A stretch of 64,000 nucleotides of DNA from Lunularia cruciata (lineage: Eukaryota > Streptophyta > Marchantiopsida > Lunulariales > Lunulariaceae), in NCBI GenBank assembly GCA_948567375.1, contig OX419758.1, positions 48,623,473 to 48,687,472 on the forward strand, read 5' to 3'. How positions within the stretch are numbered: the first letter of the stretch is position 1; every line of letters starts with the position of its first letter. The notes under the pieces were generated by a model. The model searched no databases, was not told the origin of the DNA, and saw only the letters and a program-made list of their open reading frames with translations. Below, one piece after another: positions 1-9,994 of this stretch. The position numbers and the translations under genes were made by a program.

Positions 1-342
1 TTGTACATAGTCAACCTCCCAAAATCATTCTAGGAAGTTGTCCTAAAGTTTGGTCCAATTAGTTGGATTGAACTCCTTCTAGGTTACATGGGTATACCAA
101 CTCCTTCTTCTTGCAAAGAAAACTCAAGAAAATCCACAACTAAATTAGCAATGTTGTGCTCCTCGTTGGAAAAGGAGATCACTTCAAACTCCATGATGAA
201 CTCATCACGATCTTCATCATGTTCTGTCTCCTTATACTTTTGGTATGCTTGTCCGGTGACAAGCAACAAAGTCATATTGTACGTATGATGAGAAGGGTCT
301 AGAAGTGCCAAAATAGTTTGGCCAAAGGTATTGGTTGATGAG
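1..342. other. Unassigned flank with a small minus ORF
   Basis: This stretch precedes the low-coordinate LTR of element A. It holds a 75-residue minus-strand ORF (84-311) rich in Glu and Asp, which I do not recognise and which lacks start context or partners. It is probably older repeat sequence into which element A inserted. Confidence 0.3.
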
Positions 343-1027
343 TGCCATTAGGTTTTATGAGCTGGCATGTCTCTCACTCAAGATGAACCTCTGATAGCTA
401 TTATGGTAGTGCACCATGGACTAAGAAGGCAAGGAATCCCAACTCCATCATACTCCTCCAAGGCTAACACTCTAAGACTCAAACCATTGCTCACTAGAGA
501 ACTCAATGAGAGAGAGAGAGAGAGTTGCAAATGAAAAGATGATGAGTATCTCCTCACCTCTAGTTTATATACTTGTGAAATAGTTATGGACCAAAGTTAT
601 TAATTATTAGAGAAACTCAAGTTACTAGGCTAAAAGTCAAATAAGCCAAAAAGTCTAAAGGAATATCCATACTCATGGGAATATTCCTCAAAGCATGTGG
701 TCTTATCTTCACCCAACCACTAAGTCAAGGGTTCCTTCATATATGCTATCCTTAGATTATAGAAGAATCCAAAATGAAATGATTGTGGGTCCAAGAGTTA
801 TCAACTCTTTCCTCAAAGCTAAACACCTAGGAATTATACAAAGTCAATACACTATAATCTAAAATAGTGGTGCTCATCTTCTCCACTTCCTCTATAGTAA
901 GGTCCTCTCTATTTTGGCTATGACTAAATTTAACTAATCATGACTAATGTATGAACCATCCTTTATCTCTATATAAATAATATCTTTCAAGTAATTATAA
1001 TATCAAACTAAATATCATAATAACACA
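343..1027 (-). repeat. 3' LTR of element A
   Basis: It matches 7129-7813 along most of its length, including the shared stretch around CTAGTTTATATACTTGTGAA and TATATAAATAATATCTTTCA. Read on the minus strand it begins TGTGTTATTATGATATT at 1027. The far edge is uncertain: clear similarity starts at 358, and 343 is the first TG that could be the terminus. A GA microsatellite (about 508-524) lies inside this copy but not in its partner. Confidence 0.75.
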
Positions 1028-1051
1028 TACATGCACAAATGGGTGTTAAGT

Positions 1052-2145
1052 TTACCTCGAGACTAAGATTTCATTTTGTCCTTGGAGTGACCATTTATGA
1101 TACATTTTCAACTTATCATGGTTAATACTATCAAAGTGTCTTCTTCTCAACTCCTTGAGATCATAAGTGTAATTTCTCCACACCTTCTCCACTATGAAAG
1201 GTCCAAAGTACTTAGGAAAAAACTTCTTTTGTACTCTCTTGAATTGAATAAAATCAAACAACATTACCCAATCACCTTCTTTGAAGGGCTCCACCTTCTT
1301 CTTGCCTTGCCTCTTGTCATAGCTCTCCTTTTGTCTCCTTTGGGCTTGCTCCACTCAAACCATAACAACTTCTCTTGCCTCCTCCAATTCCACAAGTTGA
1401 TCCTTCCTTAACTTCTCTATATCAACTCCTTGTGTTTTCTTCAATCTCTTATGAATGCTTTGGAAAGTAAGAAGATCAAACTGAATAGGTAAGGTTGACT
1501 CAATACCATATGCCAAATTAAATGGAGAATATCTGGTGGAAGTCTTCATAATTGTCCTATACTCCCACAAGACTACATGAATCCTCTTGTTCCAATGATG
1601 TTTAGCCCTCCATTTCTGCATCTTTGGCCAACATCATGCACAAGGTCTGATTGGTTCTCTCCGCCAAGCAATTGGAATTTGGCTAATAGAATGTTGTTAC
1701 TTTATGGGTGATAAAGAAATATTGTAGCATGGCTGTAGTGATGCTCCCTATAAACTCTACTCCTCTATAAGAAACAAACTTCTTCTTCATTCTTGTCCCT
1801 CAATGGTCTAGCCTCAACCCACTTGGTAAGGTAATCAATAATTACCACAATGTACCAATTTTTCCTTAGGGCTCTATTGAGAGGACCTACAAAGTCAATT
1901 CTTCACTTCTCAAAAGGTCCTAGCAATAGAATTGATCTAAGAAGGGGAGTGAAAGTAGACTTTCTAGCAAAAGCTTGACAAACATAACAAGTTTTGCAAT
2001 AATTAGAAGAATTGTTGCAAATGCCTCTCCAATGGTAACCTACATCTAGAGTCTTGAAAGTAGTCACCTTTCTTGCAAAGTTTCTTTCACACACTAAACC
2101 TTCATGAAACTCCTTTATGAGTAGGATAGACTCCTCCTTACCCAT
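1052..2145 (-). pseudogene. Integrase relic of element A
   Basis: Read on the minus strand from 2145 to 1052. The N-terminal H2C2 zinc-binding region (1903-2145) keeps HEGLVCERNFARK and the CKTCYVCQ pair. The start of the catalytic core (near 1900-1800) reads GPFEK, then IDFVGP with the first catalytic Asp, then DYLTKWVEARPL. The segment carrying the second Asp (normally SDQG or TDRG) is missing. The third acidic residue survives in AERTNQTL near 1660. The core's end (1355-1621: LWEYRT, STRYSPFNLAYG) and the C-terminal GPF-type domain (1052-1354: GDWVMLFD, KYFGPFIVEKV) lie in separate frames. It is non-functional, a typical Ty3/gypsy integrase decayed by deletion and frameshift. Confidence 0.8.
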
Positions 2146-2151
2146 TTCTCT

Positions 2152-2755
2152 TCAAAGTAGACCATTTTCTCCTTGGTGAAAAATAATATCCTCCACCATT
2201 GTGTAAGTTCTAGATCTTGCTGCAAGAGCCTTCCTCTCCCTAACATGCATACCTTTTGGATAGTTACATCTTGTAACAAAGTCCACAATGTCTTTGTACT
2301 CCATTGGAACCTCTTGATTGATTGAGATGGTCATGAGCTCCTCATCTAGGAATGAATAATCCAATAGTTCAACTTTGTCATGATCATAGGCCCCAGATAA
2401 CAAATTAACATTTGTATGTTTCTTGCATGGCCTATCCTCAATTGTGTACTCATACTCAGACAAGAGTATCATCCACCTTGCTAACCTTTCTTCCACATTA
2501 GGTTTGTTGAAGATGTACTTCAAAGCCTTGTGATCCTTGAAAATGGTGGCTTTCCCTCCAATCAAGTAGTGTCCAAACTTCTTAAGACCAAAGATTACAA
2601 CCAATCCTTCTCTCTCAGTGAATTAGTTATTCTTTTCTGTTGAAACCATTTACCTACTAGCATAAGCTATTGGATGATCATGCCCATCTTGGTCTAATTG
2701 ATTAAGATTGCATCCTATAGCTACATTGGAAACATTAGTGTAGAGGATGAAAGGC
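2152..2755 (-). pseudogene. RNase H domain relic of element A
   Basis: The minus-strand reading gives the Ty3-type RNase H: KPFILYTNVSNVAIG, then HPIAYASR, TEREGLVVIFGLKKFGHYL, KDHKALKYIFNKP and RLARWMILLSEYEYTI. The usual catalytic TDAS reads TNVS, so the first Asp is Asn. Two stops interrupt the N-terminal third near 2640, and the C-terminal part (2152-2604) is open for 150 codons. The preceding reverse transcriptase (fingers, palm, YxDD box) is absent, so RNase H sits directly after the protease linker. Confidence 0.8.
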
Positions 2756-3445
2756 TTACTCCTTCTCCTCCTTGGTAACATTTGGACCATACTTGAGGGT
2801 AGATAACCTCCTCTCTATCTCCTCAAGTGTCAATAGTGATTTATCTTGGTCCTTCAAAACCTTTGGCTTAGGTGAAAAAGCCATAGCACACAAAAGATAT
2901 ACATCTAAATCAGATTCAGATTCAGATTCATCCTCCTCCATTCTTGTGTCCACACCTCAAGCTCTTTCTTTTGAATCTAATTCCCAATAATCAAAAGATG
3001 GTGTATTTGAATGTGAAGTATTGGTGGTATTAATCACAAGAATTGTAACTCTATGGTTTGATGATCCAATCCTCAAGTACACTTTGTGTTATCAATCAAT
3101 TGTGCGTGTTTCTCTCAACCATGGCCTCCCAAGAAGTAAATTATAGCTTGAATCCTTGAAGACGTGGAAAGTCATGAGATTTTGAACTCCTATAATTGAA
3201 ACTACCACCTTATATATCACCCCTATTGATCAAACTTGTTGCTTGTTTGCCATGCTCACCACAAATGTTGAAAGTCTTAAGGGTATCATACCCAACTTCT
3301 TCATAAAACTCTGTGACATCCCATTCACTGTGGCTCCTCCATTAACAAATGTATCCTTGATGTTGTGACCATTCACTCTCACATCAATCTTGGAGGCATA
3401 TTCACAAGCCTCCCATGGTGCTGGTTTTGCATCAACCGCCCCCAT
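2756..3445 (-). pseudogene. Aspartic protease and linker relic of element A
   Basis: From 3445 downwards the minus strand encodes a retropepsin-like domain: CEYASKIDVRVNGHNIKD, then VNGGATVNGMS where the active-site Asp of a D(T/S/G)GA motif would be. Here it is Asn. It continues near 3130-3150 as YNLLLGRPWLRET, the typical C-terminal strand of these proteases. An acidic linker follows (2756-2953, Glu/Asp/Ser repeats), ending KYGPNVTKEEKE at a stop codon just before the RNase H relic. The Asp-to-Asn change and the stops near 3105 make it inactive. Confidence 0.75.
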
Positions 3446-4299
3446 TGATATTAGGGCTTTTTTTTTTCTTCTTCCTCTTGCTCCTTATAGAACTCAAACC
3501 ACCTCTAAGTACCTTTCTCAAATTAGGATTCAAAGCAATCAGTTGGGCCACTATGATATTAGCCTTGTGATTACCAACATCCTCTAACACATTGTAATTC
3601 CATTGTTGCTTTGAGATCAAGAAGTCCTCCATCCCCAACTTCTTCCTTGGAGTCTTTGTTGTTCATGGTGTTGAGGTGCTAGTGTGAGTGCTCCTAGTGG
3701 GCATAAGAGTACCTTTGCTGGGAGAAAATCCTTGAGAAGAGTGTACATCCTTTGAAAAATAAGCTCTCTTCTTCTCTTGTGCAAAAAGCTCCAAAGTAAC
3801 ACCATTTGAGTTTGAGCACTCTCCCTTCTCATACTTACTTTCAACCACATCTATGGATGCTATTTCCTTTACCTTTTTTGGATTAGGAGCCACTTGGTTT
3901 CACTACCTCCCTCTTTCCCTCTATTGGCTCCCTCATAACCCTTTCCTCCGTGGTAAGTGTAATTTGGGAAATTCTTTTGGATTACCTCTTCCACTACAAC
4001 CAAAACAATTTCTATCATTGAAATTGTTGGTTGGCTGGTTGGTTGGTTAGTTGTCCTCCTCTATATGGAAGCTTCCATAACTCTTAGGCCCTCTCTCCAC
4101 ATTCAGACCCACCTCTCTCTTCTCTCATAGTTACACTACATTGATCATGAGATTTACAAGTTGTTCTGTGATGGTTTGAAGTGGATCTTTTGGTAGAGGT
4201 GCAAGAATTGGAGCAATTACTTCTTGTGGTACAATCCTTACTACCAAAGTATAAACAGTTTCACCATACTTGTAGCTTTGAGAAGGATGCATAACCTCT
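3446..4299 (-). pseudogene. Gag C-terminal part and pol linker of element A
   Basis: This is degenerate minus-strand coding sequence between the solo LTR and protease. Near 3990-4035 it reads CFGCSGRGNPKEFP, a retroviral-type zinc knuckle in which the His is Asn and the last Cys is Phe, so it could not bind zinc normally. Near 3530-3560 it reads VAQLIALNPNLRKVLRGG, a piece often found before the protease in such elements. A short GGTT repeat lies at about 4027-4050. The segment 4130-4299 is the continuation of gag cut off by the LTR insertion at 4300. Confidence 0.6.
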
Positions 4300-5031
4300 T
4301 GTAATACCAAGAGCTAGCCATATGATCTAGAAGTGAAATTTGGTTTAGTAACATCTAGAATGATGTTATACATGATGGTCAAAATAGATCAGATAGAAGT
4401 ATCACCAAAAGAGTACTTCTACTAATAGAGCAGAAACTGAAATAGACTTGAGAACCTTAGAACCAATAGCTAGACATATGATTTAAAGGTGAGAATTGGT
4501 TTGGTAACATCTGGAAGGATGTTACACATGATGGACTAAACAGATCAGAAAGAGGTATCACCAAAAGGAGACTTCTACTAATAGAGTAGGAACCAAAATA
4601 TACCTGAAATCTTTGAAGGCAATTTCAGAGGCCTAAACGGATGAATTAGGCCTTAAAAATGTACACATTCCCCCCAACAAAGAGAAGGTTGGCCTTCCCT
4701 CCCCCTTGGTTTGTCTCGTCGAGAGCTTTCCAACAATACCTTACGTGATTCAGAGACTCCTACAAGAAGATTCCCTAAAAGATTCCCTCTGGTCAAAGCT
4801 TGTTTGACCAACCAGATAAGACCTAGACCGACATGTCACCCATCCAAGTAAGTAATCCAAGGGTGGAGCTTGCTGATAGGTCACCTATCGGTGTGCCTAA
4901 TCCTATGGTGGAGGTTCCTTGGAGGAGATCTTCCTTGTCTATAGAATAAAGAGAATGTGCTCCTTTGGGGCACCGAATGTTGAATGTGTAATTTGTGTTT
5001 CTCTCTCTTCTCTTGTCCTCGGAATATTACA
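4300..5031 (+). mobile_element. Solo LTR of the chromovirus family, inserted in element A gag
   Basis: A complete 732-bp LTR starting TGTAATACCAAGAGC and ending GGAATATTACA, homologous to the LTRs of the element at 57200-63773 but in the opposite orientation in the window. It is flanked by a perfect 5-bp direct repeat CCTCT (4295-4299 and 5032-5036), the target-site duplication. No internal sequence remains, so this is a solo LTR left by LTR-LTR recombination. It interrupts the gag of element A, so it is the younger of the two. Confidence 0.9.
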
Positions 5032-5589
5032 CCTCTTCATCACCAAATCACTCTCATCCTCTTCCAAACTCTCCTCCATACAAATTGCAATCTTGATAGC
5101 TTCAATCATGGAAGAAGGTTTCGTATATCTCACCTTAATTTTAATTTGTGGTCTCAACACAACCACAAAATTCTTGGTGAGCATGGCTCCTATGCCAATC
5201 CTAGTAGTCTCCACCTCATCTCTACTCTTTCTCAATATTATGCAAAATCTGGACTCTAATTTCTCCACTCTTTCTACATAGACTGTCACTTTCTCTCCAT
5301 CTCCTTGTTTGAGGAGTGTAACCTCACTCATCAATCTCTCATAACTCTCATCTAGAAAAATTGCTTAAGTTTGACTCTCCCAAGAATCTTCTTGCCCATT
5401 TCTTCTCTCTCTCTTTTTATATTCTAACTCATACCATGTAAGTGATGCATCCACAAAGAAATCCGATAATAGTGAGGCCCACTCATTCTTCCTCCTCTCA
5501 TTTTTTCCTATACAAGCTCTCTTGAAGTCTCTCACAAAGACCTCCACATCTTCTCTATCCTTGCCAAAGAAAATTAGAAGTTTCCCCAT
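5032..5589 (-). pseudogene. Gag core relic of element A
   Basis: Two minus-strand ORFs, 5365-5589 and the part of 4939-5334 above 5032, form a retrotransposon gag domain: FFGKDREDVEVFVRDFKRAC and ASLTWYELE, then LLKQGDGEKVTVYVERVEKL. This is the usual gag pattern (F.G, WY, Q...E.V..Y..R...L). A frameshift or small loss separates the halves at about 5335-5364. The last 30 or so codons of the lower ORF (4939-5031) are not gag: they are read out of the inserted solo LTR. Confidence 0.7.
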
Positions 5590-5807
5590 CTTAGCCCCTC
5601 ACTATCTTTCAACTTTTTTTAAATTTTCTCTCTCTCTATAACTAATAGAGTATATATTAACTAACACCATTTAGGAGTAATCCACCCCAAGGAACATAAG
5701 AGATTCAAGTTACTCAAAGATTTTTATAGCAACATTAAATTCTAGAGTGCATATTAATCAAACCCTCATGGATAGATTATCCATAAGTTCAAATCTTATC
5801 TCCATCA

Positions 5808-6206
5808 CTAATCTTGAGAACTAGTTGATGAAAATGGTAGTTTTTCTTTACTTATATTAAGATTCTCTCCAAGATCTTTCACCAAATTTTCCAAAAGTGT
5901 TATTATTCCACTACACTCATCTCCTTTTGGAAGTCCTTCCACTCCACAAATCTCACACAACTCCTTAGTCTTAAATCTCTTCCCTTCCAATCTTGGTGAA
6001 GAAGGTACAACATGCAATCCCAAGTCCATTAAGCCTCTCTTTTCCCTCAATTTCTTGCTCTTAAAGGTCAATGGACATGAACTTTCTTTATGTTCCTTCT
6101 CTCCATATAAATAGCACTTAGAGTCACTCTTTACTCCAAGTAGTGTATATTTTTGGATCCTCTTAACACTCTCTTTGGATTCTATTTTAAACTCTCTTTT
6201 TCTCAA
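5808..6206 (-). pseudogene. Lys-rich zinc-knuckle-like ORF in element A leader
   Basis: A 132-residue minus-strand ORF lying upstream of gag. It is basic (many Lys/Arg) and has two CCHC-like motifs, each with one ligand lost: CYLYGEKEHKESSC (second Cys replaced by Tyr) and CEICGVEGLPKGDEC (His replaced by Leu). Paired zinc knuckles are usual at the end of gag, not before it, so this is either a separate leader ORF or a rearranged duplicate of gag nucleocapsid. It has no match I can name. Confidence 0.45.
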
Positions 6207-7128
6207 ATTTTCTCAAATTTGAGGTGATTTGAGAAAATCACCTCAAATCCCTTGGGGAACATTGCATAGCCTCAATTTCCATTCTTGGTGACTCTTCATA
6301 TTCCCAAGATGAGTCTTAATACTCAAATATGCTTTTGGTTGCTCTCCCACTCTTCATGCATGAGATTTCAAGTCTCTAGAAGTGACCACTCCTTACAATA
6401 TCACTAAATTCTCTCAATTGGTATATTACAATCCTCTAAAAATTTTCAAATTTGAGCACAATCCTATGGCATCTTCATCTGCAAAATTTCAGATCTCTTC
6501 ATCAAACCATTTGGCCTAGTCACTTTTCCATTCAACACACATATTTCAGATTTTGTCTAAAAACCATCCACTTGCTTTAAAAACTTATATTTCTTGTGCA
6601 AGAATCATATCTCTCTAATTCCTAGGTCAAAAGGTAAAATAATATGCTCTTGGAAAGTTTCAAAATATTCCAATAAAAAAATGACAAACCTTATACAAAA
6701 TTCCAAAGAATGTGCAGTTTGTGGGAACAATTTACCGTATCATCTTCCAAAACTTCTAGCTCAATGTGTGTAGAAGCCATTAAAATAATATCAAGTATCC
6801 CTTCTAACATATAATCCAAGATATCATCTATGAAAATTTTAGGTCCAGCTCTCAAAGTTGAGGCTTTAGCCATAATCATCATAATCTCCAAAATCTGCAA
6901 TCCACCTCACACAATCTCTCCAAATTCCCTAATGTGTATCGTATGTACAATATCATATCAAAAATATCATAGTGAACTACAAGGTATAAAAATGGGTCCA
7001 AGTCTCTAACATAAGTTCAGCCCTCTCTTCCTCTAATATTCTCTCCAAGTGAGCTCTCATAGCCTTCTTTTGTCTAATATTAAATTGTACACTGAACATT
7101 ATCTTACCTTCTAGAGAGATCCCAACAA
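6207..7128 (-). other. Untranslated leader region of element A
   Basis: This is AT-rich sequence between the 5' LTR and the first ORF, with no convincing coding content. It contains a 14-bp perfect inverted repeat with a 4-nt loop (arms 6217-6230 and 6235-6248). Just inside the LTR (below 7129) the minus strand reads TTGTTGGGATCTCTC, which would be the primer-binding position. I cannot match it to a specific tRNA. Confidence 0.4.
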
Positions 7129-7813
7129 TGTAACCAAAAATATGAGCCAGCCTGTCTCCTACTCATGATGGCTCTAATGAACCTCTGATGGATATTATGG
7201 TAATGCATCATAGACTAAGAAGGCAAGAAACCCCAACTCCATCATACTCCTTAGAGGGTAACACTCCAAGACTCTAACCATTGTTCACTAGAAAACTCAA
7301 TGAGAGAAATATAGTTGTAAATGAAAGGATGATGAGTACCTCATCACCTCTAGTTTATATACTTGTGAAATAATTATGCACCAAAGTTACTAATTAGAGA
7401 AACTCAAGTTATTGGGCTAAAAGTCAAATAAAATCAAAAATTCTGAAAGAATATCCATACTCATGAGAATATTTCCCAAATCATGTGGTCTTATCTTCAC
7501 CTAACTATTAAGTTAAGGGTTCCTTCACATGGGCTATCCTTGGACTATAGAAGAATCCAAAGAAAAGGCTTATGGGTCCAAGAGTTCTCAACTCTTTCCT
7601 CAAAGCCAATCACCTAGGAATAATACCAAGTCAATACATTAGAACCTAAAATAATGGTGCTCATCTTCTCCAATTCCTCTAAAGTAAGGTCCCTACTATT
7701 TTAGCTATGACTAACTTGAGCTAATCATGAATAATGTAGAAACATCCTTTATCTCTATATAAATAATATCTTTCAAGTACTTTTAATATCAACCTGAATA
7801 TCATAATAGCACA
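7129..7813 (-). repeat. 5' LTR of element A
   Basis: Direct partner of the 343-1027 LTR. On the minus strand it starts TGTGCTATTATGATATT (7813) and ends TTTTTGGTTACA (7129), so it has TG..CA termini. The two LTRs have diverged by many substitutions and small indels, which implies an old insertion. Confidence 0.75.
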
Positions 7814-9990
7814 TGGATGAATTCCAATCTCTAGATATGGATCATTCTTGAGTTGAGCTAACTTGTGATCTCTACAGATCCAAGTATACTTGATCCAAGA
7901 CCCTAAATTCTCCTTTTGAGAAATTCATATGAAACCTTCACATAGAGGTGCAAAATCTAACCACCAACAACATTGGAAGTTTTCATAAGATGACTCGACC
8001 ACAACTTGGAGAGTGATCAAAACTCCAAAGGTAATCATCAGCTCTTCTCCAACACCTTACATCCCAAAAGTGCCAACTTCAATCAACCAAATCTGATTTG
8101 AGATTGATTCAAAAGTGGAATTTCTTACACTCAACACTATAAGCACTTTGTCTACTCTCCAACCTCAATAACAGATCATGAAAATGTCTCACAAAGCTCT
8201 TGAAATTGCCTATTTTGTGCTCATGGGTATAAATTCTACCCCCTTGATTCAATCAATCATATCCCTCATAGAATCTGCTCAAATAATCTAGTTTCTATCT
8301 TCAAGTTGTAGTTGTTAGCTTTTCTCTCCAATCATGGTCTTCACTTCTTAAGTGCCGTCCTCAAATTCCTTTGATGGTCAAAAAAGTTTTGCATTCTCCA
8401 CTTTGGACTTAATCTCTTATAGGTTTTTCATTTAGTGTTTTCACTTTTTGATAATGGACCACACAAATCCACCTTGAAGCTCATGAGAAAAATTGAGTTG
8501 TTCCTCATCTTTATTGGCACATAAACCGTTAAATCCCATACTTGCTCACACATAAGCCTTGAAACAACAATAGGATTTGGGTTTCCCATCACCAATTCCA
8601 TGGATGTCGCCCAAAAAAGTGTCACCATCCAGTCCCATAAGCCATCATGATGTAGAATCTGAAGCCTAATGAGAAAAGGATTCAAGAATGGAAGATTAGG
8701 AGCATGAACATCTACTACTCAATTTTTCTCTCCCAACGCTTGATCTCCATTCTCTATTACAACTCTCACTCTCAACGCTCTCCTCTTGCTCAAGACTCCT
8801 CTCACTAAAAAAACCTCCTTGCTATCTCAACTCTCCACCCCCTATATACATTGGAGCCCTTGAAAAGGATAAGATTGTAACCCATGTGGCCAATTGCATA
8901 CATGTGCATGGATTTTTCATATGTCAACATCTATGGGATCCATCATACAACCTACTCTACTAATGGGAAGATAAACTATGCTAATTTACTTTTTCATGGG
9001 CTATGCAAACCACAACATGTCATCTTAAAGTAACCTCACCACCCAATTTTGTGTTTCTTTTGTTCAAGTTCTTTCAAGGCTTCTGGAACTTTGTGAAGAA
9101 GTTGTAGATCCAATGCCTCCTTTTGAGATTCTTTGCTAGTGAATTGGATCTTTTGGCATTCTTCTTCTTCACATTGTAAATCTTGTCTACGAGCCCTCTC
9201 TTCCTATTTTTCTCTCAATGTAGACATTTACATTTGTTGAAAGATCAGATTAGGATTCGGCTTTGTACTCTTCCACTCCCAAGATTTCTATCTCTAGTAA
9301 TGGCGCAAAAAAATCATGTGACAACCTTGCAAGTATCACTTTTGCAATAATCAATAAGTAATCATTTGTTTGCATAGAGATACTGGTAGAGAAGGTCAAA
9401 TATAAAGTAAACTATTACAAACAATTCTCCTTGATTGCATCTTTAATCTCTTAGGTAGAAACCACAACCAGAAGAGAGTAATAAGCATTGAATCATAGTC
9501 TCATAACAAATTATCCACACCTATATTACCTTATGTAAATTTGCTCATCTTCATCTGCATCTTAATGAAGATCCGGATGGAAGTGAGACACCATCCTCAC
9601 CTTCTTCTATGAGTTTAGTAGGTTCAATCCTAATAAAATTGAGCTACAAATGGTGCAAAATTATGCAAGGGTGCTTGCATCCTTCAATTCTTGATCATCT
9701 GCCTTGTTTGCTGGTGAAAATACCTGGCACAATTCACCCATTCACCCTCATGCAAACAACTGATGGAAGAACACCGCATGTTCTTTTGTTACATAGGTAG
9801 TATGCTCAAGCTTTACCGTTGCCATTATAGGCTCAATGATACTTCACCTCATTGGGTCCTTGTAGGTATCCACCTTGTATTTATTCTTGGTGTGAGTAGT
9901 TCTGAAAGAATTCCTCACCTTGCCGGTCTCCTATGATGAATCACCCTTAGACAAGGAAAAATAGTCTAGGAATAGACAAGGAAAAATAGT
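7814..9990. other. Unresolved repeat-like sequence with fragmentary minus ORFs
   Basis: No gene could be assigned. A minus ORF at 8428-8685 (85 aa) has no recognisable motif. On the minus strand near 9040-9230 a broken frame rich in Glu, Lys, Gln and Leu looks like coiled coil and may be the tail of the unknown gene that starts at 12643. The rest is AT-rich and stop-rich in all frames. Confidence 0.35.
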
Positions 9991-9994
9991 AAAC

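Larger units (their letters stand above)
343..7813 (-). mobile_element. Element A: Ty3/gypsy LTR retrotransposon, RT-deleted, minus strand
   Basis: Two direct copies of an approximately 670-685 bp LTR (about 343-1027 and 7129-7813) bracket minus-strand relics in Ty3/gypsy order: gag, zinc knuckle, aspartic protease, RNase H, integrase. The reverse transcriptase domain is missing: the linker after protease runs straight into RNase H near position 2755. Reading frames are broken by stops and shifts, and catalytic residues are substituted in protease and RNase H. I found no clean target-site duplication, partly because the low-coordinate LTR edge is diverged. It is a dead, internally deleted copy that could only have moved with enzymes from a relative. 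The clade within Ty3/gypsy cannot be fixed because RT is absent. Confidence 0.8.

Noticed and set aside
4939-5031. C-terminal 30 codons of the gag ORF in element A
   Set aside because: They lie inside the solo LTR (4300-5031) and read out of it by chance.
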